Assembly: GCA_030642885.1 (NCBI GenBank) | Contig: DAOWMX010000017.1 | Coordinates: 1-16,735, forward strand | Length of the DNA: 16,735 nt | DNA from: Anaerolineales bacterium | GTDB taxonomy: Bacteria > Chloroflexota > Anaerolineae > Anaerolineales > E44-bin32 | Direction: 5' to 3' | Shown here: positions 1 to 9,001 of the stretch, in pieces | Layout of the letters: each line of letters opens with the position of its first letter | Numbering within the stretch: the stretch's first letter is position 1 | Notes under the pieces: model-generated | Told to the model about the DNA's origin: nothing | Databases searched by the model: none | Seen by the model: the letters and a program-made list of their open reading frames with translations, nothing else | Translations under genes and position numbers: made by a program

Positions 1-1032
1 ATCAAGACGACAGTGTTTTATATTTTCTTGTCTGGGATCATCGCCGTGATCTTGGTCCCGGTTTTTTTCATCGTATCCCTTTCGTTCCTGTCCACACGTG
101 ACGCCTATCGCTATCCGCTTCCGCTTCTCCCTGCCCTTGAAGTGAATTACTCTCTGACCTTCGGCGAGAGGGGCTACCTATTGAGCGTGTACGACCGCAT
201 CGATGATGAATACCAGACCGTCCTCGACACAAAGGAACTCGAGAAGATGTCGGTCTATATGAAATCCCAATTGAACACACCGGTGACAATCCCGGAATTG
301 GAGGAGCAGGTCGCGCGTCTCGAAAGCGAAGATCCGGTCTACTTCTCACTAAAAGCAAGCCTGCTCGCCAACTACATGACCTTCTTCAGAGTCGCTGGGA
401 CTGGACAGGCTATACCGGCGTTATTTCGCAGTCTCCAAGTCGCCTTCATGACGATTATTATCTCCGTCTCGATCGGAGGCATGGCCGGATATGCCTTCGC
501 CCGCTATGCATTCCCAGGGCGTAACATGTTGAAGTTCAGTGTGTTATTCGTGCGGATGTTTCCAGGCGTGGCCATTGCCCTACCGATGGTCATCATCCTT
601 GCCAAAATTGGATTCTACGATCAACCGATTGGCCTTGCCCTGGTTTACTCCGTCGGCTCGATCGCGCTGACGGTTTGGATCACGGCAAGTATTTTCATGG
701 GGATACCGGTTTCGCTTGAGGAAGCAGCATTAGTTTTCGGAGCGACAAAGTTTCAGGCCTTCTTGAAAATGACGTTTCCGCTCGCTCTTCCTGGCCTGGC
801 AGCTGCCGCAATGTACGCATTTTTAGGCGCCTGGAACGAGACCGTTGCGGCTATCATCCTGACCCAGTTCAACCCCACTTTTGCAGTGATCGTTTACCAG
901 ACTGTTCTTGGTGCTGTCGGGCAGGTGAATCTAGCCGCCGCGGGGGGTATGGCGATGGCCTTGCCTACAATCATTTTTACTTTTTTCATCCGCAAATACA
1001 TCCGTCAGATGTGGGGCGGAATGACCGTCTAG
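1..1032 (+). CDS. ABC sugar transporter permease, MalG type (5' partial)
   Basis: Inner-membrane subunit of a carbohydrate ABC importer. The frame is open to the left edge. A GTG at 13 could be a start, but no ribosome binding site is visible there, so the true start probably lies upstream. Counting from that GTG (339 residues): TM1 at about 1-25, then a long hydrophilic, acidic segment at about 28-135, then a MalG-like core with several TM helices at about 138-330. The EAA loop that docks on the ATPase is clear at 236-260 (EEAALVFGA, ending FPLALPG). The ATPase gene follows after 9 bp. The partner permease and the solute-binding protein are not in the window and are presumably upstream. The roughly 100-residue extracytoplasmic segment between TM1 and TM2 is longer than usual for this family, where whole proteins are commonly about 270-300 residues. 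The substrate is inferred from the mannosidase neighbours. Confidence 0.93.
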   Translation: MKTTVFYIFLSGIIAVILVPVFFIVSLSFLSTRDAYRYPLPLLPALEVNYSLTFGERGYLLSVYDRIDDEYQTVLDTKELEKMSVYMKSQLNTPVTIPELEEQVARLESEDPVYFSLKASLLANYMTFFRVAGTGQAIPALFRSLQVAFMTIIISVSIGGMAGYAFARYAFPGRNMLKFSVLFVRMFPGVAIALPMVIILAKIGFYDQPIGLALVYSVGSIALTVWITASIFMGIPVSLEEAALVFGATKFQAFLKMTFPLALPGLAAAAMYAFLGAWNETVAAIILTQFNPTFAVIVYQTVLGAVGQVNLAAAGGMAMALPTIIFTFFIRKYIRQMWGGMTV

Positions 1033-1036
1033 GAGG
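1031..1036 (+). promoter_or_regulatory. Ribosome binding site of the ABC ATPase
   Basis: AGGAGG overlaps the TAG stop of the permease gene and ends 5 bp before the ATG at 1042. It is a near-consensus Shine-Dalgarno that fixes the ATPase start and couples it to the permease. Confidence 0.8.
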
Positions 1037-1041
1037 CCACA

Positions 1042-2127
1042 ATGGCAACGCTTACACTCGTCGATATTACGAAACGTTTTGGTAGAAGCGTTATCGCCGT
1101 AAACAATTTCAATCTTGAAGTCGAGGATGGTGAGTTCCTCGTCCTTTTAGGTCCCTCCGGATGCGGAAAAACCACGACCATGCGCATGATTGCCGGGCTT
1201 GAAGAAGTCACAGAGGGCACGATCTACATCGGAGACCGTGACGTCACTGGCCTTGCGCCCAAGGACCGCAATGTGAGCATGGTCTTCCAGAATTACGCAG
1301 TATGGCCACATATGTCGGTCTTCGACAACATCGCCTATGCGCTCAAACTTAAAAAAATGAGCAAGCAGGATATCGAAAAGTCTGTGAAGGAAGCAGCACG
1401 ATTAACTAAAATTGATGAATTACTCGAGCGATACCCTGCACAGCTCTCTGGTGGCCAACAGCAACGTGTCGCCGTCGCCCGAGCGATTGCTGTCAAACCT
1501 CAAATTTTCCTGCTTGACGAACCGCTCTCAAACCTTGATGCTAAGCTGAGGGTCTCTACGCGCACAGAGCTGAAGTCCATCCATGCCCAAACCGGGGCGA
1601 CCTCGGTTTTCGTGACTCACGATCAATCCGAGGCGATGAGCATGGCTGATCGTATTGTCGTAATGAAAGATGGCGAGATCATCCAGGTTGGTTCACCGGA
1701 TGATGTCTACCACGAAAGCAACTGCCTTTTCGTCGCCGACTTCATTGGCACCCCGCCCACCAATTTCTTCGATGCTGATGTAAAAAGCGTCAACGGCGCA
1801 TACCACCTTATCCATCCCCATTTTGATATAACGTTGGATGAGAAGAACTCGGCCGCTATTAAAAACTATGGCAAGAAGGCTGTAATCGTCGGCATCCGTC
1901 CCGAAAATATTACCCTCGTCGAAGAACAGAAAGCAATACTCTCTGCCGAGGTTCATGTGTCCGAGCCGCAGGGATCCCACCAGATTGTAGCCCTACAGCT
2001 TGATGACCACATCTATAAGATCATCTCCCCATCTCTTCCTAGAATTGAAGCGGGCGACATTGTTCACCTTGCATTCCCCCAATCGGCGCTCCGGTTCTAT
2101 GACCCCGAAAGCGGGCTGAGGGTATGA
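1042..2127 (+). CDS. ABC transporter ATP-binding protein, MalK/UgpC/MsmX type
   Basis: Cytoplasmic ATPase that powers the sugar importer. All nucleotide-binding motifs are present: Walker A GPSGCGKT at 37-44, Q-loop Gln83 (VFQNYAVWPH), signature LSGGQQQR at 135-142, Walker B IFLLDEP with Asp159 and catalytic Glu160, D-loop SNLDAKLR, and switch His193 (VTHD). Residues from about 235 to 361 form the TOBE-type regulatory extension typical of sugar ATPases (GIRPENI at 284-290). The length of 361 residues is normal for the family. The start is fixed by AGGAGG at 1031-1036. The protein may serve other sugar importers too, as MsmX-type ATPases do, but its position next to the permease suggests a dedicated partner. 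Confidence 0.96.
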   Translation: MATLTLVDITKRFGRSVIAVNNFNLEVEDGEFLVLLGPSGCGKTTTMRMIAGLEEVTEGTIYIGDRDVTGLAPKDRNVSMVFQNYAVWPHMSVFDNIAYALKLKKMSKQDIEKSVKEAARLTKIDELLERYPAQLSGGQQQRVAVARAIAVKPQIFLLDEPLSNLDAKLRVSTRTELKSIHAQTGATSVFVTHDQSEAMSMADRIVVMKDGEIIQVGSPDDVYHESNCLFVADFIGTPPTNFFDADVKSVNGAYHLIHPHFDITLDEKNSAAIKNYGKKAVIVGIRPENITLVEEQKAILSAEVHVSEPQGSHQIVALQLDDHIYKIISPSLPRIEAGDIVHLAFPQSALRFYDPESGLRV

Positions 2128-2143
2128 GGAAACCACGCTGTCG

Positions 2144-3040
2144 ATGATCAAGCTGCAGCGGCTTTCCGAGACCCCCGTACTAGCAGCAGAAAAACACAAC
2201 GATTGGGAAGCCACCGCTGTTTTTAACTGCGCTGCGGTTCAGCACAATGAGCTCATTCACCTCATCTACCGCGCCACGGATGTCTCGTCCAACGGCAAGG
2301 ATGGTGCATATATCAACAGCCTTGGATATGCCGTCAGCAGCGACGGGCTCTCATTCAACCGCCTTAAACAGCCGATCCTAAGTAACGATGTAGAGCAAGA
2401 ACGCCGAGGCCCTGAAGACCCGCGGGTGACAAAACTTGGCGACACGTTTTATATGACCTACACAGGATTCGGCGGTAGATTCGACGGGGACTATCGAATC
2501 AGTCTGGCCTCGTCAAAGAACTTAATCTCCTGGAAACGCCTCGGTGTTTTACTCGATGAGCCGAATAAAGACGCTGCTCTTTTCCCGGTGAAGATTGGGG
2601 GCAGGTACGCCATGCTGCACCGGCGCCCACCCGACATATGGCTGGCCTATTCGGATGACCTGCTGCATTGGGAAAACCACACACCCATATTGCAAACCAT
2701 CCCCGGCTCAACATGGGAGAGTTCTAAGATCGGTGCCGCTGGTCCACCATTTAAGACAGCTAGAGGCTGGGTCCTGATCTACCATGGTGTTAGCCAGGAT
2801 CACCATTACAGCCTTGGGATCGCGCTGCTCGACTTAAATGACCCATCCAAGGTTCTAGCTCGGCAAGAGGATCCAATCCTGAAACCGGAACTGGATTGGG
2901 AAATCCAGGGCTTTGTACCGAACGTCGTATTCAGCTGCGGACAGTTGATCAAGAACGATCAACTCCTTGTATATTACGGCGGGGCTGACACAGCGATCGG
3001 GGTAGCTGCAGTCCACGTCAACGAATTGGATGCGATCTGA
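2144..3040 (+). CDS. GH130 family beta-mannoside phosphorylase (or mannosidase)
   Basis: Five-bladed beta-propeller enzyme of GH130. The family phosphorolyses, and in some clades hydrolyses, beta-mannosides, releasing mannose 1-phosphate in the phosphorylase clades. The signature GPEDPR lies at 89-94, with Asp92 as the expected proton donor. Other family blocks are KDAALFP (142-148), LHRRPPDIW (158-166), KIGAAGPP (195-202), YHG (213-215), VPNVVF (258-263) and YYGGADT (277-283). The basic residues at 159-161 and His214 sit where phosphorylase clades bind phosphate, so I favour a phosphorylase, but this needs an alignment. There is no signal peptide, so it acts in the cytoplasm. At 298 residues it is short but acceptable for GH130. 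It starts 16 bp after the ATPase stop; the nearest SD-like bases (GAGGA at 2126-2130) are rather far from the ATG. Exact linkage (beta-1,2 versus beta-1,4) cannot be read from the sequence. Confidence 0.9.
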   Translation: MIKLQRLSETPVLAAEKHNDWEATAVFNCAAVQHNELIHLIYRATDVSSNGKDGAYINSLGYAVSSDGLSFNRLKQPILSNDVEQERRGPEDPRVTKLGDTFYMTYTGFGGRFDGDYRISLASSKNLISWKRLGVLLDEPNKDAALFPVKIGGRYAMLHRRPPDIWLAYSDDLLHWENHTPILQTIPGSTWESSKIGAAGPPFKTARGWVLIYHGVSQDHHYSLGIALLDLNDPSKVLARQEDPILKPELDWEIQGFVPNVVFSCGQLIKNDQLLVYYGGADTAIGVAAVHVNELDAI

Positions 3041-3042
3041 CC

Positions 3043-6000
3043 GTGTTCCACAACATTCGCTGGACAACTCAAAAGATCACCAAGCGTCTTGAGCTTCTCG
3101 AAACCCTCGTCTATAAACGACGCCATCCCCTTCCCGCATTTAAATACCTGCAACTCGAGCTTGCGGATTCCTCGCCTCCTATAACACTCGACGACCTCAC
3201 CGATGATTGGAAGACCATCCCCTGGGGCAGCTACTGGGGCGGCCCTAACATAAACTTCGTCTTGAGAACACAATTCGATATTCCCCAGGATTGGACAACC
3301 GATCCAATTATGTTACTGCTTCCCATTGGAATTTCTGGAGATTTCAGCCACCCGGAGGCGCTAGTCTACGTCGATAGCGCACCAATCGCTGCCTGCGATC
3401 GCCACCATCAAGTGATGTTTCTCCCTACCGGGATCACGAAAGAGCCCCATCACGAACTCGCGCTCCACGGCTGGACGGGCATCATGAGGAGTGAAGCCCA
3501 AGGGTGGACAGGCACAATGGGGAAGGAAGCTCACACCAAGATACGGATGCACGAATGTGCGCTGGCCCAAATCGACCCACAAACAAACGAGTTTGTCATC
3601 ACAGCGCGCGTCGCCCTTGGTGTCGTCCAACGATTGGGACAACACGAACCCGCTCGCACCCTTTTACTCAACGCTCTCGACGATGCCTTCATCGCCTTAG
3701 ATACACGCGAACCCCTGAGTAAAAACTTCTACGACAGCGTACAACCCGCACTCGAAATCCTGCGTGACGGGATCGCTCAAGCGGGTCCCCCAATGAATGT
3801 TGAAATCACCGCTGTCGGTCACGCACACATCGATGTGGCCTGGCTATGGACACTGGCACAGACACGGCAAAAGGCTCAACGGACTTTTTACAACGTCCTT
3901 CAACTGATGCAGCGTTTCCCTGATTTCCGCTTTGTCCAGAGTCAGCCACAGCTTTATGACTTTATCCGCGAGGATGACTCTGAACTCTTCAACGCCATTA
4001 AAGAGCGCGTTAAAGCCAAGCAATGGGAGTTAATTGGAGGAATGTGGGTTGAGCCTGACTGCAACCTATCTGGAGGTGAAGCCCTCGTCCGACAACTCAT
4101 CCTCGGCCGACATTTCTTCCACCAACACTTTGGAAAAGACTCGGACTCGCCTGTACTTTGGCTCCCCGATGTTTTCGGCTACGCGTGGAATCTACCACAG
4201 CTTATCAAGGAAGCCGGTCTGGAGTATTTCTTCACCATTAAACTCGGGTGGAATCAATACAATCGACTCCCCTACGATTCCTTCTGGTGGCAAGGTCTCG
4301 ATGGCACAAAAGTGTTGACGCACTTCAGCACTACACACGAGACCGGCAGCGTGATGGCCAGCACCTACAATGCGAAAGCCACCCCTGATGAAGTCCACAA
4401 CACCTGGAGAAACTTCCAACAGAAAGACCTGGGAAAACCAGGTACAACTCCCCCATTATTTATGGTGTATGGATATGGTGATGGTGGTGGTGGACCGACC
4501 CAGGAGATGGTTGAAAACATCCAGGAGATGCAGTCTTTCCCAGCTACACCTCAGACTCAGTTTGGGACGGTCGAAGCCTTCTTCAGGAAGTTAGAATCTG
4601 AAGTGGGAGATAAGTTACCCTCCTGGAACGGCGAACTTTATCTTGAGTATCATCGCGGCACCTATACCACACAGGCTCGTAGTAAGAGGGCGAACAGGAA
4701 GAGCGAGTTTCTTCTGCACGATGCGGAATTCCTGGCTTGCATAGCGTCTATACTGGATCCCGGTTATCAATACCCACATCAGGAGCTCCATCAAGCCTGG
4801 CAGTTGGTCTGCCTCAATCAATTCCACGACATTCTGCCGGGGACGAGCATTAGCGAAGTGTACGCGGAGTCTCTCCATCAATATGCCGAAATAAAAGCAT
4901 TAGGAAATTCAATCCAAAAGGATTCGTTGGCAATCCTTTCTAATACAACTTCGGGGAATTTGGCCATTATCAATCCAACATCCTTCGCACGCGACGATCT
5001 CGCCTTGTTGCCCTACGATAACAAAGATGAAGAACTCTCATTTGAACACCCGGACGGATCTTCAGTTAACGTTCAGTGGACGCAGGAAGGGTATCTGATC
5101 GATGCGGGTTCCTTGCCTCCCTACAGCATCACCCCATTGACACACACGGATCCCCGAAAGCATGACCAGGATCAAGGAAGAGCACTTACCGTGACCAGGT
5201 CGCTCCTCGAGAATGATTTCCTGCGCGTCGAATTGAATCAAGCAGGGGACATTGAGCGGATTTATGATAAAGAAATGCAACGTGAGGTCTTAGCGCCCAA
5301 CGCTATCGCCAACCAATTCCAGATCTTTGAGGATCGACCCAGGACACCCGACGCCTGGGAGATTGAGATTTACTACGACGATCGTGTCTGGTACGCAAAC
5401 TCAGCCGAATCTATTAAGGTTGTCGAGTCGGGACCGCTGCGGGCGACACTCGAAATCCGCCGCAAGGTTCAGAACAGCGATCTTGAGCAGCGCATCTCTC
5501 TTGCGCACAACAGCCGCCGGCTCGATTTTGATACGACGATCCAATGGCGCGAGAAGCACACCCTGCTCAAAACGGCTTTTCCCGTAAACGTGCTGGCACC
5601 AAAGGCGACCCATGAAATCCAGTGGGGGAACGTCGAACGCCCTACACATCGAAACACGAGCTGGGATTGGGCACGGTTCGAAACCTGCGCACATAAGTGG
5701 GTCGATCTCAGCGAGGGCGGGTATGGCGTCAGCCTCCTGAACGATTGCAAATACGGTCATGATATTCAAGGGAACGTCATCCGGCTGAGCTTGCTGCGCA
5801 GCCCCAGTTACCCAGACCCAAACGCTGACCAGGGCGAGCATCATTTCATATACAGCTTGCTGCCTCACCCCGGCAGCTGGGATGATCTGACTGTCCGTGA
5901 AGCCTACGCTCTCAACAACCCTTTGATTGTCTATGATTCAGCGTCATTGAAGGGTGAGACAAATTCAGCGAGTGCAAATTCGCTCGGCTACAGCAAGAGC

Positions 6001-6276
6001 TTGTCATTTTTCCAGATCGACCAACCGAACGTCATTATCGAAACTATAAAGCGTGCCGAAGATGGCCAGGGGATCATCGTGCGGTTGTATGAATATCAGC
6101 GAAACCGTGGTGAATGTACGCTTCGCTTGGGATTCCCGATTAATAAGGCTTGGAGGACGAACCTGCTCGAAGAAAACCAGGAACAGTTGGAGATAACGGA
6201 AAACAGTGTGACGTTGGCCATCTCACCCTATAAAGTCATAACGCTTAGACTGCTTCCAGCTCAGACGAAGGATTAA
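3043..6276 (+). CDS. GH38 alpha-mannosidase
   Basis: Zinc-dependent retaining alpha-mannosidase, 1077 residues, within the usual range for the long bacterial/Ams1-like forms. Recognisable parts are an N-terminal ancillary region (about 1-250), then the catalytic barrel. The barrel begins with HAHIDVAW (260-267), where His262 and Asp264 are expected zinc ligands, followed by EPDCNLSGGE (337-346) and LPDVFGY (374-380) with the predicted nucleophile Asp376. NQFHDILPGT (592-601) supplies zinc ligand His595. The C-terminal half is the beta-sandwich region. No signal peptide is visible, so it should act on imported oligosaccharides. The start is a GTG only 2 bp after the GH130 stop with no strong SD, pointing to translational coupling. 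An 11-residue imperfect tandem repeat sits at 143-164. The substrate could be an alpha-mannosylated solute or an oligosaccharide; the family is certain, the substrate is not. Confidence 0.96.
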   Translation: MFHNIRWTTQKITKRLELLETLVYKRRHPLPAFKYLQLELADSSPPITLDDLTDDWKTIPWGSYWGGPNINFVLRTQFDIPQDWTTDPIMLLLPIGISGDFSHPEALVYVDSAPIAACDRHHQVMFLPTGITKEPHHELALHGWTGIMRSEAQGWTGTMGKEAHTKIRMHECALAQIDPQTNEFVITARVALGVVQRLGQHEPARTLLLNALDDAFIALDTREPLSKNFYDSVQPALEILRDGIAQAGPPMNVEITAVGHAHIDVAWLWTLAQTRQKAQRTFYNVLQLMQRFPDFRFVQSQPQLYDFIREDDSELFNAIKERVKAKQWELIGGMWVEPDCNLSGGEALVRQLILGRHFFHQHFGKDSDSPVLWLPDVFGYAWNLPQLIKEAGLEYFFTIKLGWNQYNRLPYDSFWWQGLDGTKVLTHFSTTHETGSVMASTYNAKATPDEVHNTWRNFQQKDLGKPGTTPPLFMVYGYGDGGGGPTQEMVENIQEMQSFPATPQTQFGTVEAFFRKLESEVGDKLPSWNGELYLEYHRGTYTTQARSKRANRKSEFLLHDAEFLACIASILDPGYQYPHQELHQAWQLVCLNQFHDILPGTSISEVYAESLHQYAEIKALGNSIQKDSLAILSNTTSGNLAIINPTSFARDDLALLPYDNKDEELSFEHPDGSSVNVQWTQEGYLIDAGSLPPYSITPLTHTDPRKHDQDQGRALTVTRSLLENDFLRVELNQAGDIERIYDKEMQREVLAPNAIANQFQIFEDRPRTPDAWEIEIYYDDRVWYANSAESIKVVESGPLRATLEIRRKVQNSDLEQRISLAHNSRRLDFDTTIQWREKHTLLKTAFPVNVLAPKATHEIQWGNVERPTHRNTSWDWARFETCAHKWVDLSEGGYGVSLLNDCKYGHDIQGNVIRLSLLRSPSYPDPNADQGEHHFIYSLLPHPGSWDDLTVREAYALNNPLIVYDSASLKGETNSASANSLGYSKSLSFFQIDQPNVIIETIKRAEDGQGIIVRLYEYQRNRGECTLRLGFPINKAWRTNLLEENQEQLEITENSVTLAISPYKVITLRLLPAQTKD
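3469..3534 (+). repeat. 33-bp imperfect tandem repeat inside the GH38 gene
   Basis: Two consecutive 33-bp units (3469-3501 and 3502-3534) match at 24 of 33 positions. They encode GWTGIMRSEAQ followed by GWTGTMGKEAH, in frame, in the N-terminal ancillary region of the mannosidase. This is most easily explained as an in-frame duplication. Confidence 0.8.
6268..6272 (+). promoter_or_regulatory. Ribosome binding site of the first GT4 gene
   Basis: AAGGA inside the end of the GH38 gene, 5 bp before the ATG at 6278. It supports this start and a coupled operon arrangement. Confidence 0.55.
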
Positions 6277-6277
6277 A

Positions 6278-7462
6278 ATGCACATTGGCTTCATCGAAGA
6301 CACGCTCCTGCATGGCGGTACTCAGATCTGGGTAGTGGAGGCCGTGCGCCATTTCCTCAGCAAGGGTGATGCAGTGACCGTCCTATCGCCCAGTGAAGGC
6401 TGGGTCGCGAAGCAGTGTCGAACAACAAATGCGCGCCTCGTCGAATACGATTTCGACGAGGTCGCACGCCAGATGCAAACGGATCGTTTAAGCTGGATCG
6501 ACGCATTGAAGGATTGTGATGTCGCCGTCTGCACAGTGCATCCCCCGAGGGATGGATTCCACGCCTCGGTTTTCGCGGCGCAATGCATCCAAGACGGAGA
6601 TCTACAAACTTACCTGATCACAAAGACTGGCACGGTCGTCCCCGCATACCTTCGTGAGTACTACCTTCCAAAAGGTTTTTCGAAAGTCTCCGTTGTCGCT
6701 ATTTCTGATTACACTCGGCGATATCTTATGGATACATACGATATCCCTCAAGAGAGGGTCACGCTGATCTATCAGGGGATAGACCTGCAGCGCTTCAATC
6801 CCACGAATGATAGAAAGACCGTATCGAGCCGTCGCTATCGACTTCCAGATCAGGCTGAACCGGTCCTTGGTTGTATAGGATCGATGGAAACGAGGAAGGG
6901 GCATGCATATTTAATCGAAGCTCTCGCTGCTCTTGCCGCCAATCATCTACCCGATATCTATCTTCTCCTTGTTGGTGATGGTCCAGAAGAACATCAAATC
7001 AGGAAAACGGTCAAGGACCTGGAACTTGAGAATTGCGTGGGCTTCTTCCCGTTCACAGCAGAGCCCGAACTGGCGTTCGAACAGGTGGACATTACCGTGC
7101 TCCCCAGCGTTGCGAAAGAGGGGCTTCCGAATGTTTTGCAGGAGTCCTTGGCTATGAAGGTCCCCGTTGTTGCCTCAGATCTGGGTGGCGTCTCCGAAGT
7201 TGTGCTCGACGGGGTAAACGGCTTGCTCGTTAAGCCGGGAGATGTTATTGAGCTGGCTAGTGCAATCAATACCCTTTGGTCTAACCGGGCTAACTACCGA
7301 AAGATGGGCGATAATGGTCACCAGCTTGTGGAGAGCAAGTTCGACCGGAGGTCTCAATTCGACAAATTTCGTGCACATTTCCTATCCCAAATAAGAGCCA
7401 AGGAGCAGGTTGCAGATTCAAAGGACGGCGATCTGCTCCAACAATGGAATGAAGCAAACTAA
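6278..7462 (+). CDS. GT4 family glycosyltransferase (GT-B fold)
   Basis: Retaining nucleotide-sugar-dependent glycosyltransferase, 394 residues, cytoplasmic. The N-terminal half opens with MHIGFIEDTLLHGGTQIWVVEA, the acceptor-side Rossmann fold with the usual glycine-rich loop. The donor-binding half starts near 196 (LGCIGSMETRKGH, with the basic pair R206-K207) and has LLVGDGPE (230-237). It also carries the EX7E motif Glu281-Glu289 (EGLPNVLQE) and ASDLGGVSEVV (299-309). The gene starts 1 bp after the mannosidase stop. Unlike the GT4 genes at 7502 and 12122 it lacks the TDGVSLE and HHHDF motifs, so it belongs to another branch. Donor and acceptor cannot be told from sequence. Context suggests a role in building or remodelling a mannose- or glucose-containing glycoside. 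Confidence 0.93.
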   Translation: MHIGFIEDTLLHGGTQIWVVEAVRHFLSKGDAVTVLSPSEGWVAKQCRTTNARLVEYDFDEVARQMQTDRLSWIDALKDCDVAVCTVHPPRDGFHASVFAAQCIQDGDLQTYLITKTGTVVPAYLREYYLPKGFSKVSVVAISDYTRRYLMDTYDIPQERVTLIYQGIDLQRFNPTNDRKTVSSRRYRLPDQAEPVLGCIGSMETRKGHAYLIEALAALAANHLPDIYLLLVGDGPEEHQIRKTVKDLELENCVGFFPFTAEPELAFEQVDITVLPSVAKEGLPNVLQESLAMKVPVVASDLGGVSEVVLDGVNGLLVKPGDVIELASAINTLWSNRANYRKMGDNGHQLVESKFDRRSQFDKFRAHFLSQIRAKEQVADSKDGDLLQQWNEAN

Positions 7463-7501
7463 ACCCGGGTCTTTTGGCACAACACATCGCATGGGAGCCC
7501 A

Positions 7502-8869
7502 ATGGTGAAAACGATTGGCATCGTTCACTACAAAGTTGGTGGGACGGACGGCGTATCGCTTGAAATCGACAAATGGAAAACTGTTCTGGAAGATATGGGG
7601 CACAAAGTCCACCTTTGTGCAGGAGACCTCGGTCAGCTCGAGGGCACGCTCATCGAGGAGCTCTACCACCATCTCCCAGAGGTAGAGCGTTTGAACACCA
7701 ACACCTACATCAAATTTGGCGATTACGATGACGAAGTCGAATATCGCGCTGAATTAGAAGGCCTTGCGGAGAAGGTTGAAGATGGGTTGCTTAATTTCGT
7801 TCGCCAGAAGGGGATTGACTACCTGATCATCGAGAACCTCTGGTCGAATGCCACCAACCCCCCGGCTGCGCTCGCGGCTTCCCGGCTGGTGCGCTCGACA
7901 GGAATCCCCACCCTCGCCCACCACCATGATTTCTATTGGGAGAGGGTTGACGGGATCGCGCTCACCAACAGGACGGCCCTTGAGCTCGTCGAGAAAAACA
8001 AGCCTCCACGAATTTCTTGTATCCAGAACGTTGTCATTAACAGCTTAGCTCAGGATGAGCTCTTAGAGCGCAAGGGAATCGCCTCAAGTGTGATACCCAA
8101 CGTCTTCGATTTTGAATCAGCCCCTTGGCGCCCCGATGAATACAACCGTGACTTTCGACAGCAATTAGGGTTTACCGAAGCGGATGTCCTGATTCTTCAG
8201 GCGACGCGCATCATGCCCAGGAAGGGAATTGAGCTGGCGTTCGACTTCGTGAATGCCCTGAATCAACCGGAAAGGCGAGCCCGCTTGGAAAGACGCGGTC
8301 TCTACGATGGGCGTTCTTTCACCAAGGACAGCCGCATAGCGCTCATTCTTGCCGGGTATAAAGAAGACGAGATCACCGGCGAATATATCAAAAAGCTCAA
8401 GCGCAAGCGCGATGAGACAGCTGCAGATGCAATCTTCATCGAAGACGTGATCGGTGGTAGCCGCCGCACTGAAAATGGGAAGAAGATCTTCTCGCTCTGG
8501 GACACCTATGTCTATGCCGACTTCGTCACCTACCCTAGTTATTGGGAAGGCTGGGGAAACCAACTCTTGGAAGCGCTGCGCGCGAAACTTCCCCTTATGC
8601 TTTTTGAGTATCCGGTCTACAAAGCAGATATTGAAGACAAAGGCTTGTCCGTCGTTTCACTCGGGTCAGAACTCACGGATGGCGATGACGGCCTCGTACA
8701 CGTGCCTGCCCGGAAGATAGAGGAAGCTGCGGATCAGGCTATTGATCTCCTCGCTGACTCTTCTCTGCGCGAGGAAGTTGTAGAATCCAATTTCGAAATC
8801 GGACGCAGGCACTACTCACTCGATGCGTTATGCAAGCATTTACAGCCCATAATCGACGGAAGACAATAA
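7502..8869 (+). CDS. GT4 glycosyltransferase, TDGVSLE/HHHDF type (mannosylglucosylglycerate synthase-like)
   Basis: GT-B fold glycosyltransferase of 455 residues. The N-terminal domain opens with IGIVHYKVGGTDGVSLE (5-21), then has IIEN (109-112) and LAHHHDFYWER (138-148). The donor half has LQATRIMPRKGIELA (232-246) and the EX7E pair Glu349-Glu357 (EGWGNQLLE). It shares these landmarks with the gene at 12122 but has extra sequence at about 250-330. From memory, this architecture resembles GT4 enzymes that make mannosylglucosylglycerate and similar solutes, and a glucosylglycerate phosphorylase-like gene follows. That assignment is inference. The start is the ATG at 7502, preceded by GGGAG at 7493-7497. 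It lies 39 bp after the previous GT4 and is probably in the same operon. The next gap (132 bp) may end the transcript. Confidence 0.9.
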   Translation: MVKTIGIVHYKVGGTDGVSLEIDKWKTVLEDMGHKVHLCAGDLGQLEGTLIEELYHHLPEVERLNTNTYIKFGDYDDEVEYRAELEGLAEKVEDGLLNFVRQKGIDYLIIENLWSNATNPPAALAASRLVRSTGIPTLAHHHDFYWERVDGIALTNRTALELVEKNKPPRISCIQNVVINSLAQDELLERKGIASSVIPNVFDFESAPWRPDEYNRDFRQQLGFTEADVLILQATRIMPRKGIELAFDFVNALNQPERRARLERRGLYDGRSFTKDSRIALILAGYKEDEITGEYIKKLKRKRDETAADAIFIEDVIGGSRRTENGKKIFSLWDTYVYADFVTYPSYWEGWGNQLLEALRAKLPLMLFEYPVYKADIEDKGLSVVSLGSELTDGDDGLVHVPARKIEEAADQAIDLLADSSLREEVVESNFEIGRRHYSLDALCKHLQPIIDGRQ

Positions 8870-9001
8870 TCGGATACGGAGCATCCTATCGATAGATATC
8901 ATCACCACAGCAGTTCGCACTTTAGCCGAAATAAGTTATGGGGATTTAGATTTCACACGCTCTCAACCATAAAGCCGGAAATCTCGAAGGAAATTTAGAA
9001 T

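Noticed and set aside
5401..5868. 155-codon open frame on the minus strand inside the GH38 gene
   Set aside because: It is fully antisense to a well-supported mannosidase coding frame, has no family resemblance and no ribosome binding site that I can see.
8165..8563. 132-codon minus-strand open frame inside the 455-residue GT4 gene
   Set aside because: It is antisense to conserved GT4 motifs; the frame is a by-product of codon use on the coding strand.
8886..8895. Perfect 10-bp palindrome CTATCGATAG in the spacer before the phosphorylase gene
   Set aside because: It is short, single, and not positioned relative to a convincing promoter; such palindromes occur by chance. No clear -35/-10 pair was found between 8870 and 9001.
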